Positions 22,553 through 35,395 of a stretch of 64,000 nucleotides of DNA are shown here, piece by piece. This DNA comes from Tetracentron sinense (lineage: Eukaryota > Streptophyta > Magnoliopsida > Trochodendrales > Trochodendraceae): NCBI GenBank assembly GCA_015143295.1, contig CM026567.1, positions 8,946,416-9,010,415 of the forward strand, given 5' to 3'. Both the position numbers and the translations under genes were made by a program. How positions within the stretch are numbered: the first letter of the stretch is position 1; every line of letters starts with the position of its first letter. Below the pieces are notes generated by a model that was not told where the DNA came from, did no database searches, and saw nothing but the letters and a program-made list of their open reading frames with translations.

Positions 22553-24143
22553 CTATACAAACAAGTGAAGGTACTTTTCTCTCACTTCGGCCTCACGCTC
22601 CCATGTAGCCTCTTCTTTGGAATGATGCTGCCATTTGACAAGGATAAGTGGAATAGTCTTGTTGCGCAAGACTTGATCTCGACGATCCAAGATCTGAGCC
22701 GGTTGCTCCACTAATGTGAGATCCTCTCGAATCTCCAGAGGATCAAGATCAATGACATCCGAAGGGTCCGACACATATTTCCTGAGCATGGAAATATGAA
22801 AGACATTATGGACCGCCGCCATGTGAGGAGGTAAAGCCACTTTGTAAGTGACCTGTCCAATGAGTGTGATCACCTCAAAAGGTCCAACATAAGTCGGGCT
22901 AAGCTTCCCCCTCTTGCCAAACCTCATAATTCCTCGGTTCGGAGAAATCTTCACAAAGACTTGATCCCCAACCTGGAGTTCCAAATCTCTGCGGTGAGTG
23001 TCCGCATAGCTTGTCTGCCTGTCCTGGGCAGTCTTCAACCTCTCCCCGAATGACCCTGACTATCTCGGTAGTCTTCTCGATCAACTCAGGACCCAAAACC
23101 TTTCTTTCTCTAACCTCATCCTTGTAGAGAGGAGACTGGCAACTTCGCCCATACAAGGCCTCAAAAGATGCCATCTGGATGCTCGCTTGATAACTGTTGT
23201 TGTAGGCGAGCTCAACCAAAGGTAAATGATCCTTCCAACTGCCCTAGAATTCTAGCATGCAAGCTCTGAGCATATCCTCAATCACCTGGTTCACCCTCTC
23301 GGTCTGCCCATCAGTCTGAGGGTGAAAAGCGGTGCTGAAATCTAATCGAGAACCCACAGCACTCTGAAAGCCCTTCCAGAATCTGGAAGTAAACCTCGGG
23401 TCCTGATAAGAGACAATGGTAATTGGCACATCGTGCAGCCGAAGCACCTCCTTGGTGTACAAAGCCACAAGCTGACTCATGTTGTAGGTAGTCCGATATG
23501 GTAAGAAATGCACAGACTTTGTCAATCGATCTACAACAACCGAGATAGCATCGGAGCCCCTTGCCGTCCTTGGAAAACCAACTATGAAATCCATCAAGAT
23601 ATTCTCCCATTTCCATTCCAGAATGGGGAGGGACTGTAAAAGACCTGCTGGCCTCTGATGCTCGGCCTTCACCTGCTGGTACACCAAACATCTAGAAACA
23701 TACTCCGCGACTTCCCTCTTCATGTTTCGCCACCAGTAATGCCTCTTCAGATTCTGGTACATCTTAGTACCTCCAGGATGTACCATGTACTTGGATTGAT
23801 GAGCCTCGTTCAAGATCTCACTCCTCAATACTGCGTTAGCAGGAACACACAACCTGCCTTTGAATGTAATGGCACCATCACCATTCAAAGCAAACTCCTG
23901 ACTGCCACTGCTTACCGACTTGTCTCGATAAGCAAGCAACTCTGCATCCGAACTCTGTAACTCCTTAATCCAAACCAGGATATGAGGCTTGACCGTAAGA
24001 TTAGCCATGACTGGCCCAAAAGTAGACATGCTAAAGCTAGTATCGAGGTTCGCCATTACCTCCAATATCTTCCACTCGTGAACCATCATGTGAGCCAAGT
24101 GTCCAGGAGGCTTCCTTCTAAGAGCGTCTGCTACCACATTCAC
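22553..24143 (-). pseudogene. Element J: integrase and chromodomain-like end
   Basis: The zinc-binding part of integrase is near 23700-23790 (HPGGTKMYQNLKRHYWW). The catalytic core follows (MDFIVGFPRTARGSDAISVV, FHPQTDGQTERVNQ). After a GPF-type segment (YVGPFEVI, PPHMAAVHNVFH) comes a chromodomain-like end (ILVKWQHHSKEEATWERE). This order marks a Tekay/Del-type chromovirus. It looks broken at a few points. The chromodomain would steer insertion to heterochromatin, which fits the nested setting. Confidence 0.85.
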
Positions 24144-24158
24144 CTTACCAGGGTGGTA

Positions 24159-25841
24159 TTAGATAGCGCAGTTGTAATCCTTCAGAAACTCCAACCATCT
24201 ACGCTGCCTTAAATTCAGCTCTTTCTGGGAAAACAAGTACCTTAAGCTCTTGTGGTCCGTAAACACATCGAACTGTTCCCCATAAAGGTAGTGACACCAA
24301 ATCTTCAGTGCAAAGACCACTGCAGCAAGTTCTAGATCATGCATAGGATAGTTCTTCTCATGGTCTTTTAACTACCAGGAATCATAGGCTATGACCTTCC
24401 CATGTTGCATCAGCACACATCCTAGGCCGATAAGTGACACATCACTGTAGACTACAAAACCACCGCTCCCAGATGGTACTGTAAGCATAGGGGCTGTAGT
24501 AAGCCTCTTCTTCAACTCCATGAAGCTTGCCTCACACTTCTCGCTCCAAGAAAATTTAGCATTCTTCCTTCTAAGGTAGGTAAGCGGAGCCGTTAAGCTG
24601 GAGAACCCTTCCACAAACCTCCTGTAGTACCCTGCCAGGACGAGAAAACTGCGAATCTCGGTGACACTCTTCGGCCTCTCCCAGTTCATCACTACATCTT
24701 TCTTCGTAGAATTAACTGCGATACCCTCGGGAGATACCACGTGGCCAAGGAATGCCACCTTCTCCAACCAAAACTCGCACTTGCTCAACTTAGCATACAG
24801 GCAATGCTCTCGAAGAGTCTACAACATAAGGCAAAGATCTCTCGCATGATCGTCCTGTGTCTTGGAATACACAAGGATATCATTGACGAACACGATCACA
24901 CATCGATCGAGAGATGATCTGAAAACCCGGTTCATCAAATCCATGAAAGTAGCCAACGAATTCGTCAGACCAAAAGGCATGACCAGGAACTCGTAGTGCC
25001 TGAAGGCAGTCTTGGGAACATCTTCGGCCTTGATCTTTAACTGATGATACCCAGATCGAAGATCAATCTTCGAGAAGAACCTCGCTCCCTTGAGCTGATC
25101 GAACAAGTCGTCTATCTGAGGCAATGGATAATGATTCTTGATCATGACCTTGTTCAGTTACCTATAGTCAATGCACATCCACATCGACTCATCCTTCTTC
25201 TTCACGAAGAGTACAAGAGCTCCCCATGGTGAAACACTCAGCCGGATGAAGCCAAGGCCCTGCAATTCCTTCAATTGCTCCTTCAACTCCTTAAGCTCAA
25301 TAGGGGCCATTCTGTATGGAGCCCTAGAAATCGAAGTAGTGCTAGGAGTAAGCTCAATAGCAAACTCTATCTCTCGATCAGGAGGTAATCCTGGTAACAC
25401 CTCTGGAAACATGTCCAGGTACTCACTCACTACCGAAATGGCTGAGGAATCTCATACTTCCAAACTCGATAGACTAAGGGCAGCAAGGCGAGCGATGTCT
25501 CTCCTCCGTAGCCCTTGGAAATGAAACGGCTTCTTCCCAATTGGTTTGAAGTTCACCATCTTCTCGAAGCACGCTACATGCACATGGTGAGTTGAGAGCC
25601 AATCCATCCTGAGAATGACATCAAAGTCTAGGTCTTGGAACTCGAGGATGATCAGATCGACTGGTAACTCATGCTGCTCAACTTGCATAACACAACCCCG
25701 ATACACTTTGTCTACATCAACCGTCTTGTCGAGCGGAGTCGAAATAGACAACTCCTGGGGCAATCGACTTGGCTCTGAGGCAAAGCCCTTAGCAAAGCTT
25801 GGCGAGATAAAAGAATGCGATGATCCAGTGTCGATCAACAC
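24159..25841 (-). pseudogene. Element J: protease, reverse transcriptase, RNase H
   Basis: Protease: LIDTGSSHSFIS near 25800-25840. RT: from [20 protein letters not shown] through [27 protein letters not shown] and [10 protein letters not shown] to the catalytic block near 24880. RNase [21 protein letters not shown] and [15 protein letters not shown]. Domain order PR-RT-RH-INT is that of Ty3/gypsy. Fossil with several breaks. Confidence 0.88.
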
Positions 25842-25860
25842 TCGCTAATGAGCAAGGCGC

Positions 25861-25949
25861 CTGAATATTTAAAGCATGTTTGTACAAGCATGTATATACA
25901 TCACATATAGTCAACATTGCATGAACTTAACAATTTGACTTGATCGTAC
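25861..25949 (-). other. Element J: intron-like segment between gag and protease
   Basis: An AT-rich 89-bp stretch with GT at its sense start and CAG at its end, lying after the ASDDVVQ motif and before the protease. Element I has a 146-bp segment of the same kind at the same place. Ogre-type gypsy elements are known to splice an intron in their gag-pol transcript; whether this one was spliced is inference. Confidence 0.4.
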
Positions 25950-27165
25950 CTTGCACAACATCATCTGATGCATGTGCATCCTGTTCGGTCATGGCGAAAA
26001 CTCGACCCTGATTCGCCTGGCGAGGCTGCTGGGTGGGCCGTGGAGATCGAGAAGCCTGTGAAGACCCTTGCTGTGTCGTCGGCCTAAGTGGAGGTCAGAC
26101 TCCTTGAGGTGTGGCCTGCAACTGCCTCTTCGGGCAATCCCTGATCATGTGGCCTTGTTCGCCACAATGGAAACAACCACCTGAGAGTTTACGGCACTCT
26201 TCTACCCTGTGTCTCTTGCCACACATGGCACATTCATCAAAAGAAAACGATGCTGAGGAAGCTAGCGGTGTATATCTGGGGGCCTACGAAACAACAGAGC
26301 GCGGTGCCTGTTGGACAAAAGGAGGTCTCTGAGTCTACATAGGCTGAGAAGTCTGGAATGGAGCAGTCCTAGCCCTCTTCTCAGGCTGTACTGAGCCACT
26401 GGACTATCCTTGGGACATGCCTCTTCTGAAGCTACTGTCCCTTCTCTTGAGAAACTCTGCAGAATTCCTCTCGGCGATCTTCGCCTTCCCCACAATATCC
26501 TTCCAGGTCTCTACTTGAAATTTAGAAACCCGATCTCGGATAAAAGACCGCAGCCCATCCTCAAACATTCTGACTCATATACTCTCAGTAGCGATCAGAT
26601 GTGGAGCAAATGTCGACAATCCGATGAACTTCGCCTTGTACTCGGCTACGCTCGCCTCTCCCTGCTCGAGGAGCACAAACTCTCTCACCTTCTACTCTCT
26701 AACAAATATGGAGAAATATTGCTCATAGAATACATCTAAGAACTCACCCCATGTCCAGGGTAACCCTGCCTTTGCAACATCCCTCTGACTCTGGGCAGCT
26801 CTCCACCAATGCTCGACTTCACCCTCCATCATGAAGGAAGCCCACTCGATTCGCTGCTCATCTGTACAATGGAGGGCCTTGAAGATCTTCTCCAGCTGCA
26901 TAATCCATGTCTTTGAAACCAGGGGATCCAGAGTCCCATAAAAAGTAGGAGGCCGCAGTCTCCTAAAAGCCTCTAGTCCTGAGGTATGATGCACTGGAGG
27001 AGGTGCAGGAGTAGCAGCAGCAGTAGCAGGCCTAGCTACCAATATAGCTAAGGTCTCTGCGATCGAACTAAAGGCCTGAGCAAAGTCGGGCTGCTCACCA
27101 CCCATAGGAACATCTCCTCCATTTCCTTGGGTCTGATACCCTCTACCTCGAATGTTTCGCCTCAT
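25950..27165 (-). pseudogene. Element J: gag
   Basis: Starts at the ATG at 27165 (MRRNIRGRGYQTQGNG), then EAFRRLRPPTFYGTLDPL, HWWRAAQ, WGEFLDVFYEQYF, a FxxLxxF-type capsid end, and one CCHC knuckle near 26130-26175 (CFHCGEQGHMIRDC). It ends with the GRVFAMTEQDAHASDD motif that precedes protease in this clade. Several breaks. Confidence 0.85.
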
Positions 27166-27535
27166 GACAACAATCTTGAGGACAATAACGAACGTCAAGC
27201 TCTTGAATACTGCAGTTCAATAAGTACTTAGTGCTTTATATAAGCATCGTATACATCGAAGTATACACATAAAGCATAAGCATACTACAGAGTCCTAGCA
27301 AAGCTACGTTCTCATAGTCTCGTATTTCGAAGTTCATTTGTGTACTAAGTTTAACTCAAAGAGCACCATAGCCCTAGGGATGCTACCTTGAATAACAATA
27401 TCAGTCCGAGGGATTCTAATTCCTAAGCTTTGATATTAAGTCTATCATCAGACATATCCTCAAATTGATAATGGGTTCAATCTAGATCTACACCTCAATC
27501 CCAATGATCAAATGTATGGGCTCTGATACCAAGTC
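27166..27535 (-). other. Element J: leader with primer-binding site
   Basis: TGGTATCAGAGC on the minus strand at 27520-27531, four bases inside the LTR end. Otherwise non-coding. Confidence 0.85.
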
Positions 27536-29755
27536 TGTCGTGACCCAAAATACCCCCGAGGAGGTAGGGATACTTAAGCTCGGACCACTGTATCATACCA
27601 TCCTGTATGACACATAAGGCACATATACTTACCATCCTATCAGAGTAAACAAGTTGTAAAATATAGCGGAAACGATTTATAATAATATACTCCTATAATT
27701 CAGTCCAAGTCTGGACCAACATAACATATCCAAAAATATGGAGTGGACAAGCCCCACTCTCAACATACTCAAAATATCAGTATTATCTCCCTCCCTCTCT
27801 CAACAGAAATCAAAATCGAGTCGCTTATCCAGCGATTCATCATCCTGGTAGTGGTCCATAGAGGGCTCCGGATCATAGTAGTCTTCCTCTATCCAAGGCT
27901 CCGTGCCACAGACATAAAATGGAACACGTGCACCTGCCGAAGTCCATAGTCGGCTGAGCACGGAATACTCAGTGATATACAAACTACTAACTAACAGTGG
28001 ATAATATCATGAACATGCATAAGCTTAGAGAATAACATTCGTGAAAGTAGTACAAAAATCCTTTTCTTAACAGTATTCGTGTGAAATCAACACCAGGTAA
28101 ATCTTGTCATGTGATAATCATGTTCTTGTGAATTCTTGCGAAAGTTAGGATTCCTTGTGAGCATGCGAGGATCTGAGTATGCATGATTTTCTTGTGAACT
28201 TGCGAGCTTGTGAACTTGTGAGCTTGTGAGACATGACTACTTGTGAGTCCAAGTATAGTGGGATTCCTTATGAGCTTTGAAACGATCTTAGAACTTGTCA
28301 CTTACCAACCCATAGTTTGGCCTTATCACTTGTGAGAATTCTTTTAACAAAACCTTGCTTATGAACTTTTAAAAATACCTTTCTTGTGAAAAATCATCGA
28401 ATCATGCGAGACTTCATAACATCATGCTAGACTTGTGAACATACACTGCATATAATACTTGTGAATATTGTGGTGATCTTAGAAAGCTTGTAAGCATGGC
28501 ATCTTATTCATAGAAATCAATAATAGTGATAACTTACATTTCATATACCAATCATCATCCAATTCCATCCAAGAACAACCTTAACATAGTGTTTTGCCTT
28601 TAAAATAATAGCACAAGGTAGGTAGTAGAGTGTATCTACCTAAAATGGAAGTTTTTACACTTCTGTGAAACAAGAATCAAGCTTGAGGAAGCTTGGTTGA
28701 CGCTTTGAGAAAGCTGGAAAATCGGAAATCCCGTTTCCAAAGACACTAACAGAATTTTCCTTGGAAACTTCTACGTTTAAGAATCACTTTGGGGATAAAA
28801 TCCACAGGAAGCAAGAAGGACTCTTCCTTTGGTGGAAAACACGAACTCAAGAACACCCAAGAACTACCTTAGCTTCCTTCTTCTTCTTCTCTTCCAATCT
28901 CTCAAAAAATCTAAGCTTAGGGTTTGTAAACCCAAAGACACGAATTTAGGGTCCTATTTATAGCCTAAAGGTTGGCAAAATATCCCAAAAGATCTCAGAA
29001 AATATCCCAAAATATCTCCCAAGGTCGGTGGAATAGTTCTGGATGTTTTTACCATTGTTTGGGTTGAATTTGTCGACGAATTTCAGCTCTCGAGCAACTT
29101 TGTCGACGAATTTGAGCCCCCTTAAGCAATTCGTTGCCGAAATTGGATGACAGGCCTCCGGTTTTTCTCACTTTGTTATTTTAAGTATAATGTTTGACTC
29201 GTTTATCCGTTTTTGACGATTTAACTTGCGTTGGATTCGTATTTCAAAGGGCTACAACTTTCATGTTTTATAAATTTTCTAATTATTCTATATTCATAGA
29301 CCAAATTGCCCTTAAATCTGACTGGTCTGAAAATCGAATTCAGCAGCCCAGATTTTCAGTAGACTCGTTTCCCGAAATCTGACGTTTGACCCATCCTCAA
29401 CTCAAAATCTGAAAATGTGATAAACATGAACCTCAAATAAGGTTTCAATACCTTTCCAAAAATTTAAGAGTCACTCGATTCCAATCAGCGGTGAGAATTC
29501 TAGAGCTCGTCAAAGTTGAGGGTATGTTTATGCATTCCTTTCTTTGACACTCAGAGTATACCTTACTCTCACTTTTCATTTATCCCAAACCCCCAAAACA
29601 CTTTCCATACATATTTTGATTCATTTAATACCTCTTTTCATTATAAAACATGAACCCATAACTTCATTAAGGCTTTAGGTCTTGAAGGCACTATTCACAA
29701 CACTATTCACAGCACTATTCACATGAACAGTGAACCTAAATTCTGGGGCTCTACA
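27536..29755 (-). mobile_element. Element J: 5' LTR (Ty3/gypsy)
   Basis: TGTCGTGACCC at 27536 to GGGGCTCTACA at 29755, 2220 bp, uninterrupted. It contains the micro-ORF (27800-27982), hairpin (27954-27972), TATA candidate (28953-28965), cassette zone (29065-29135) and U3 block (29176-29235). Confidence 0.92.
27800..27982 (-). CDS. Micro-ORF in 5' LTR of J (60 codons)
   Basis: Copy of the 3' LTR frame: MYITEYSVLSR, SAGARVPFYVCG, EPWIEEDYYDPEPSMDHY, LDFDFC. In the RNA it would lie downstream of the TATA box by about 1 kb, ahead of the primer-binding site, so it could be read from the 5' leader. Function unknown. Confidence 0.5.
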   Translation of the reverse strand: MYITEYSVLSRLWTSAGARVPFYVCGTEPWIEEDYYDPEPSMDHYQDDESLDKRLDFDFC

Positions 29756-30636
29756 GTTGATGTGGATTTCCAACTTGAGGAAGAATCCCTCTTTGGTTTT
29801 GAGGAACTCTAGTTGCTTGAGGAAGGTCCTTTGCTTGAAAATCTTCAAGAATGAGCCTCCCTCGATCTCCAATCCAAGCTCCTTTGGAGGATTTTCCCAA
29901 AATCTTCTTCTCCTTTCTCCCCTCTTTCTCTCATCTCTAGGTTAGAAATACGTCAAATGAGGATCCCTAACAATACAAGGGTTTAAGACCCTCAAATTCG
30001 GCTTCAGTTACTGCATGCGATCGATAGCATGCTTATCTGCGATCGGTCGTAGGTCCTTGCGATCGATCGCACCTGGATGCGATCTATCGTACATGAACCC
30101 GAACACATTGGTCTGATTTCCTCCTGCATGCGATCGATTGCAACTCTTGCGATCGATCGTAGATCCCTACGATCTATCACACTTGGGGATCCATCTATCA
30201 CATATGGCCCAGAGGGTTTAGGACCCATTTCGCCTGCATGCGATCGATTACACCTGACTTGCGATCGATTGCACCCTTCAGATTTTGTTGTTTTCTCCCA
30301 GTTTTCCCTTAATTTGGTAATCCGGCCATAACTTTTGACTCGGTTGTCCGATTTGGACGATTGAACTTGCGTTGGATTCGTCTTTCGAAGGGGAATTTTC
30401 TTGGAATTTTAGAATTTCCAATTTCTACTTTATTTATTGACTAAATTACCCCTGAAGTTGACTGATCCACAAATGAGATTCAGTAACTCGGGTTCTCGAC
30501 ATATCCGACTTAGGGATACTACTTCTTAATACTTAGAGTTCTTTAAATTTTCTCATTTCATAGAAATAGGAGGATTACAAAGGCATAATGCCTTGGCATG
30601 TGTCCCAATACATGGAAAAAGTTCTGGGGCTCTATA
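29756..30636 (-). mobile_element. Element I: 3' LTR, right piece
   Basis: Continues the LTR interrupted at 18374, matches 37215-38095, and ends TTCTGGGGCTCTATA at 30636 beside a polypurine tract. It holds a GCGATCGATCGCA cassette zone (30015-30275) and the U3 block (about 30320-30380). Confidence 0.88.
30015..30275. repeat. Palindromic cassette zone of LTR I (GCGATCGATCGCA type)
   Basis: About ten units around TGCGATCGATCGCA with near-palindromic variants. The twin zone at 37470-37735 has the same spacing. Confidence 0.88.
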
Positions 30637-30649
30637 TCCTCCCCCCTTA
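30637..30649 (-). other. Element I: polypurine tract
   Basis: Sense ATAAGGGGGGAGGA directly before the 3' LTR, the expected primer for plus-strand synthesis. Confidence 0.8.
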
Positions 30650-30780
30650 TAAAAATTTCATCCCCGAAATTTCGACAACACATGCATTACAAATCCCAAA
30701 ACATCATTACATAACACAAACAAAACCTATTCAAATAACTCCGGGTACTTCGCTTTGATTTTGACTTCGCGCTCCCATGT

Positions 30781-32391
30781 GGCCTCTTCCCGAGTATGAT
30801 GTTGTCACTGAACGAGTACCAATGGAATAGTCTTGTTGCGAAGGACTTGATCTCTCCAGTCCAACACTTGAATCGGCTTCTCTACTAGATTGAGATCGTC
30901 TCGGACTTCCAATGGTTCCAAGTCTATGACATGCGAAGGGTCCGCAATGTATTTTCGAAGCATAGATAAGTGGAAAACGTTATGAACCGTGGCCATGTGA
31001 GGTGGTAGTGCTACCCTGTAAGCAACTTCACCAACTCCCGTGATTATCTCAAAGGGGCCGACATATCGAGGACTCAGCTTGCCTCTTTTACCAAATCTCA
31101 TAATCCCCTTGCTAGGAGATACCTTCACAAAAACTTGATCCCCTACTTGGGATTCCAAGTCCCTACGGCGAGTGTCAGCATAGCTTTTCTGATGATCTTG
31201 GGCAGCTTTCAACCGATCCCGGATGATCATAATCTTGTTCACAGTTTGCTCGATCAACTTCGAACCAAGTATTTTCCTCTCTCCTACCTCATCCCAGTAG
31301 AGAGGAGACCTGCAACTTCGCCCATACAAGGCCTCAAATGGTGCCATTTGGATGCTCGCCTGATAGCTATTGTTATAGGCGAATTCAACCAATAGAAATT
31401 GCTCTTCCCAGCTGCCCTTGAAATCCAACATACATGCCCGAAGTATGCCTTCGATGAGTTAGTTCACCCTCTCGGTTTGTCCATCCGTTTGTGGATGAAA
31501 GGCGGTGTTGAAATCAAGCCGGGAACCCATGGCTTCCTAAAAACTCTTCCAGAACCTAGACGTGAATCTTGGATCCTGATTTGACACAATACTAACTGGC
31601 ACCCCGTGCAACCGAACGATCTCCTTGATATACAGTGCGGCTAACTAGCTGGAGTTAAAAGTATTCTAGTAAGGTAAGAAGTGTGCGGACTTTGTTAAAC
31701 GGTCTATTACAACCCAAATCGCATCTGAGTTTCTTACCATTTTTGGCGATCCCACAATGAAGTCCATGGATATGTTCTCCCATTTCCACTCGGGGATAGG
31801 AAGAGACTGTAATAGACCCGCTGGTCTCAAGTGCTCTGCCTTCACTTGTTGGCACACCAAGCACCGTGCCACATACTCCGCAACATCTCTCTTCATATTC
31901 CGCCACCAAAAGTGACTCTTGAGGTTCTGGTACATCTTTGTACCCCCAGGATGCACAGTATACTTCGATCGGTGGGCTTCATCCATAATCTCGCTCCGAA
32001 GATCTGCATTGGCTGGGACACACAGCCTTCCCTTGAATGTAATAGCACCACGGCTAGTGAGAGAAAAGTCTTTACTACCCTTGATAACCTCCTTGTCCTG
32101 GAAAGCCAATAATTCAGCATCTGTGGCTTGATACTCTTGGATCAAGTCTATAATGTATGATCGAACCATGACATTTGCCAAGATAGGACTGCGGACAGAA
32201 TCATTCACACTGATGTCCAGATTTGCTAAATCTTCTAGTAGTCTCCATTCCTGCACCAACATGTGTGCCAATAGACTCGAAGGTCTTCTACTCAAGGCGT
32301 CTGCTACAACGTTTGCTTTGCCCGGGTGGTATTGGATGGTGCATTCATAGTCTTTCAAAAATTCCATCCAACGCCGTTGACGTAGATTCAA
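30781..32391 (-). pseudogene. Element I: integrase and chromodomain-like end
   Basis: HPGGTKMYQNLKSHFWWRNM (zinc-binding), MDFIVGSPKMVRNSDAIWVV (core), QMAPFEALYGRSCRSPLYWD, YVGPFEIITGVGEVAYRVAL, then EEATWERE near 30790-30810. Very close to J in sequence and order. Fossil with a few breaks. Confidence 0.88.
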
Positions 32392-32397
32392 CTCCTT

Positions 32398-34033
32398 TTA
32401 GGAAAAGAGATACTTGAGGCTCTTGTGATTCGTGAACACATAGAACTCTACCCCGTAAAGGTAGTGTTGCCAGATCTTGAGTGCAAACACGATAGCAGCA
32501 AGCTCCAAGTCGTGCGTGGGGTAATTCTTTTCATGCTCCTTCAATTGCCTTGATGCATAGGCAATGACCTTCTTGTGCTGCATGAAAACACACCCAAGTC
32601 CAACGTGTGAGGCATCACTGTACACCTCATAACTACCACACGTCCGGACGGCACAGTAAGGACGAGGGTTGTGGTAAGCCTCTTCTTCAGTTCTGTGAAA
32701 CTGATCTCACATTTGTCGCTCCATACGAACTTCGTGTTCTTCCTTGTCAGATAAGTGAGCGGTGCTGTAAGGTTGGAGAAACCCTCAAAAAATCTCCTAT
32801 AGTAGCCTACCAACCCAAGAAAGCTATGTATCTCTGTGACACTCTTGGGCCTTGCCCAACTCATGACTGCCTCTATCTTCTTCGGATCTACTGAGATGCC
32901 TTCCGTAGATACAACGTGGCCTAGAAATTCCACCTCTTCCAACCAAAACTCACACTTGCTAAGTTTGGTATACAACTTGTGCCCTCTCAGCATTTCCAAA
33001 GCAAGGCGAAGGTTTCGCGCGTGATCTTTCCGTGTCTGGGAGTATATCAAGATATCGTTAACGAACACAATCACGCATCTATCCAAGTATGGTCGGAACA
33101 CCCGGTTCATCAAATCCATAAAAGTCACCGGCGCATTCGTGAGACCAAAAGGCATCACCAAGAACTCGTAGTGTCCGTACCGAGTCCGAAAAGCAGTTTT
33201 GGGCACATCTGCACCCTTAATCTTCAATTGGTGGTAACCCGACCGAAGATTGAGCTTTGAGAAAAATCTTGCTCCCTTTAACTGATCGAACAAGTGGTCA
33301 ATCGTATGCAATGGATACCTATTCTTTATAGTGACCTTGTTCAATTGCATGTAATCGACGCACATTCGCATCGAGCCATCCTTCTTCTTGACAAATAAAA
33401 CTGGGGCACCCCACGGTGAGACACTTGGTCGAATGAAACCAAGGCCTTGCAATTCCTCCAACTGCGTCTTCAACTCCTTGAGTTCAATCGGGGCCATTCT
33501 ATACGGAGCCCTATAGACGGGAGCTGTGCCTGGTGCAAGCTCAATCACAAACTCAATCTCCCTGTCTAGAGGCAACCCTGGCAACTCCTCTGGAAATACA
33601 TCCAGGAATTCACTCATAACAGGGATAGTCAAGAGTCCTTTGCCTCGGGGTTCGCTAAGCTTAGTGCCGTAAAGCGAGCAATCTCCTTACTCCTTAACCC
33701 CTGAAAATGAAATGGCTTCCCTTCCACCGGCTTGAAGAGTACCATCTTCTCAAAGCAAGCCACATGCCCATGATATGCTGCTAACCAATCTATTCCCAAG
33801 ATGATGTCGAAGTCTTGAAATCCAAGGATGATTAGATCAACTGCCAACTCGTGACTCCCCACTTGAACCACACTATTTATATACACTTTATCTGCCACTA
33901 CTGTCTTGCTGAGAGGAGTCGCAATGGCTAACTCCGGTTTCAACTGGCTAGGCTCGGAGGAAAAGCCTTGAGAGAAACTCGACGATACGAATGAAGAGTA
34001 GACCCGGTGTCGATCAATACTCGAGCCAAACAT
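32398..34033 (-). pseudogene. Element I: protease, reverse transcriptase, RNase H
   Basis: Protease near 33630-34033 (ending in LGIDWLAAYHGHV). RT at about 32800-33632 with [58 protein letters not shown] and the catalytic block near 33060. RNase H follows ([34 protein letters not shown]). The RT stretch is the longest open one in the window (363 codons). A few breaks overall. Confidence 0.9.
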
Positions 34034-34052
34034 TCATTGACTAGTAAGGTTC

Positions 34053-34198
34053 CTGAAATTTTAGCTAGCTAAGTCAATCCATGCATCAACAGCGTATACA
34101 TATAGGTATATATACATATAACATGCCATATACGTACACAATTGAAGAATACATAACACTTTAATTTACGGATAATTAAATAAACTACAACTGCGTAC
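34053..34198 (-). other. Element I: intron-like segment between gag and protease
   Basis: AT-rich, 146 bp, GT at the sense start and TTTCAG at the end, followed by a GTLLVNECLARVLIDTG-like protease opening. Same place as in J. Confidence 0.45.
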
Positions 34199-35395
34199 CT
34201 TGCACTACATCGTCAGATGTAAGTGCATCACCCCCTGTCAAGGCAAAAAATCGCCCCTGATTCACCTAGCGAGGCAGAGGTGCAGAACGTGCAGGCTGGG
34301 AGGACGCCTGGTATGATCCTGCTGGACGAGCTGGGGGCCTAATCCCCTGTGACTAGCCAAGAAAATGCCTCGTCAGGTACTCCCTGATCATGTGGCCCTA
34401 GCGACCACATTGAAAACATCCGCCCGATGCCTTCCGATAATCTCCTGCCGAGTGCCTTCTACCACAAGACGAGCAAACCTCATACATGTAGGTCGGAGGG
34501 GCCGGAGGTGGAGCATACCTTGCTACTTGAGGTGCAACGGGCCGTGGGGCCGGAAGAGCCTGAGCTCTCGGTGCCTGAGGCGCATACTGCCTCGAAACTG
34601 GAGTCGCATAAGACGGCCTCTGAGGTGGTGCTGGCCATGCATACTGATAAGGACCAGTTCCCTCTTCTTGGACATGGTCTCTAAATTGGCCTCAACCAAC
34701 AAGGCTTTATCCACTACTTCGGCGTAAGTGGTGTGCCTGTAGATCGAGACTCGGTCCATGATGAAATCTCTGAGCCCTTGCTCAAACCTCCTTGCCTTCA
34801 TTGCCTCGGTGGTAATCATGTGTGTCGTGAAGTGTGATAGCTCCGAAAACTTGGCTTCATACTGAGCTACCAACATAGAGCTTTGCTCAAGGTTAATGAA
34901 TTCTCTCTCTTTCTTTTCCCGAGCTCCAATCGGAAAGTACTTCTTATAGAACGTGTCCTTGAACTCCTCCCAAGTCTAGGGTTGACCTTGCATGGTCAAA
35001 TCCCGAGTCCTCAAGGCGGACAACCACCAATGGTGTGCCTCACCCTCTAGCATGAAAGTAGCCCATGCCACTTTATCTTCCTCTATGGGTGAGAGGACAG
35101 TAAAAATCGTCTCCAACTGGAGAATCCAAGCCTCCGCGGCAAGAGGGTCCACACTCCCATGGAATGATGGAGGCCTCAGTCTTCGGAATGCCTCAACCCC
35201 AGCTGTGCGATGTGCTAGTGCTGTAGGCGGTGGAGTAGGTGCCGCCGATGATGATATAGTTTGCCGAGCTGCCAGTACGGAGAGAGTCTCAGCAATAAAG
35301 CCTAAGACCTGAGAGAGGTCTGACTACTCAACCTCATCTCGAGAAGAAGATGAAGCTCTAGTGTGTGGTACGCGACCCCGTGTGCCCCGCCTCAT
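34199..35395 (-). pseudogene. Element I: gag
   Basis: Starts at the ATG at 35395 (MRRGTRGRV-like opening shared with A), passes through a capsid segment with MKARRFEQGLRDFIMDRVSI and YAEVVDKALLVE (34523-34876), and ends in zinc-knuckle sequence near 34370-34480 and the GRFFAL-like motif near 34240. A few breaks. Confidence 0.82.

Noticed and set aside
29675-29945. Small ORFs shared with 37054-37405 as a possible gene family
   Set aside because: Both lie in the two LTRs of element I, so the repetition is an LTR pair, and the frames lack the codon-wise pattern seen in the micro-ORF.
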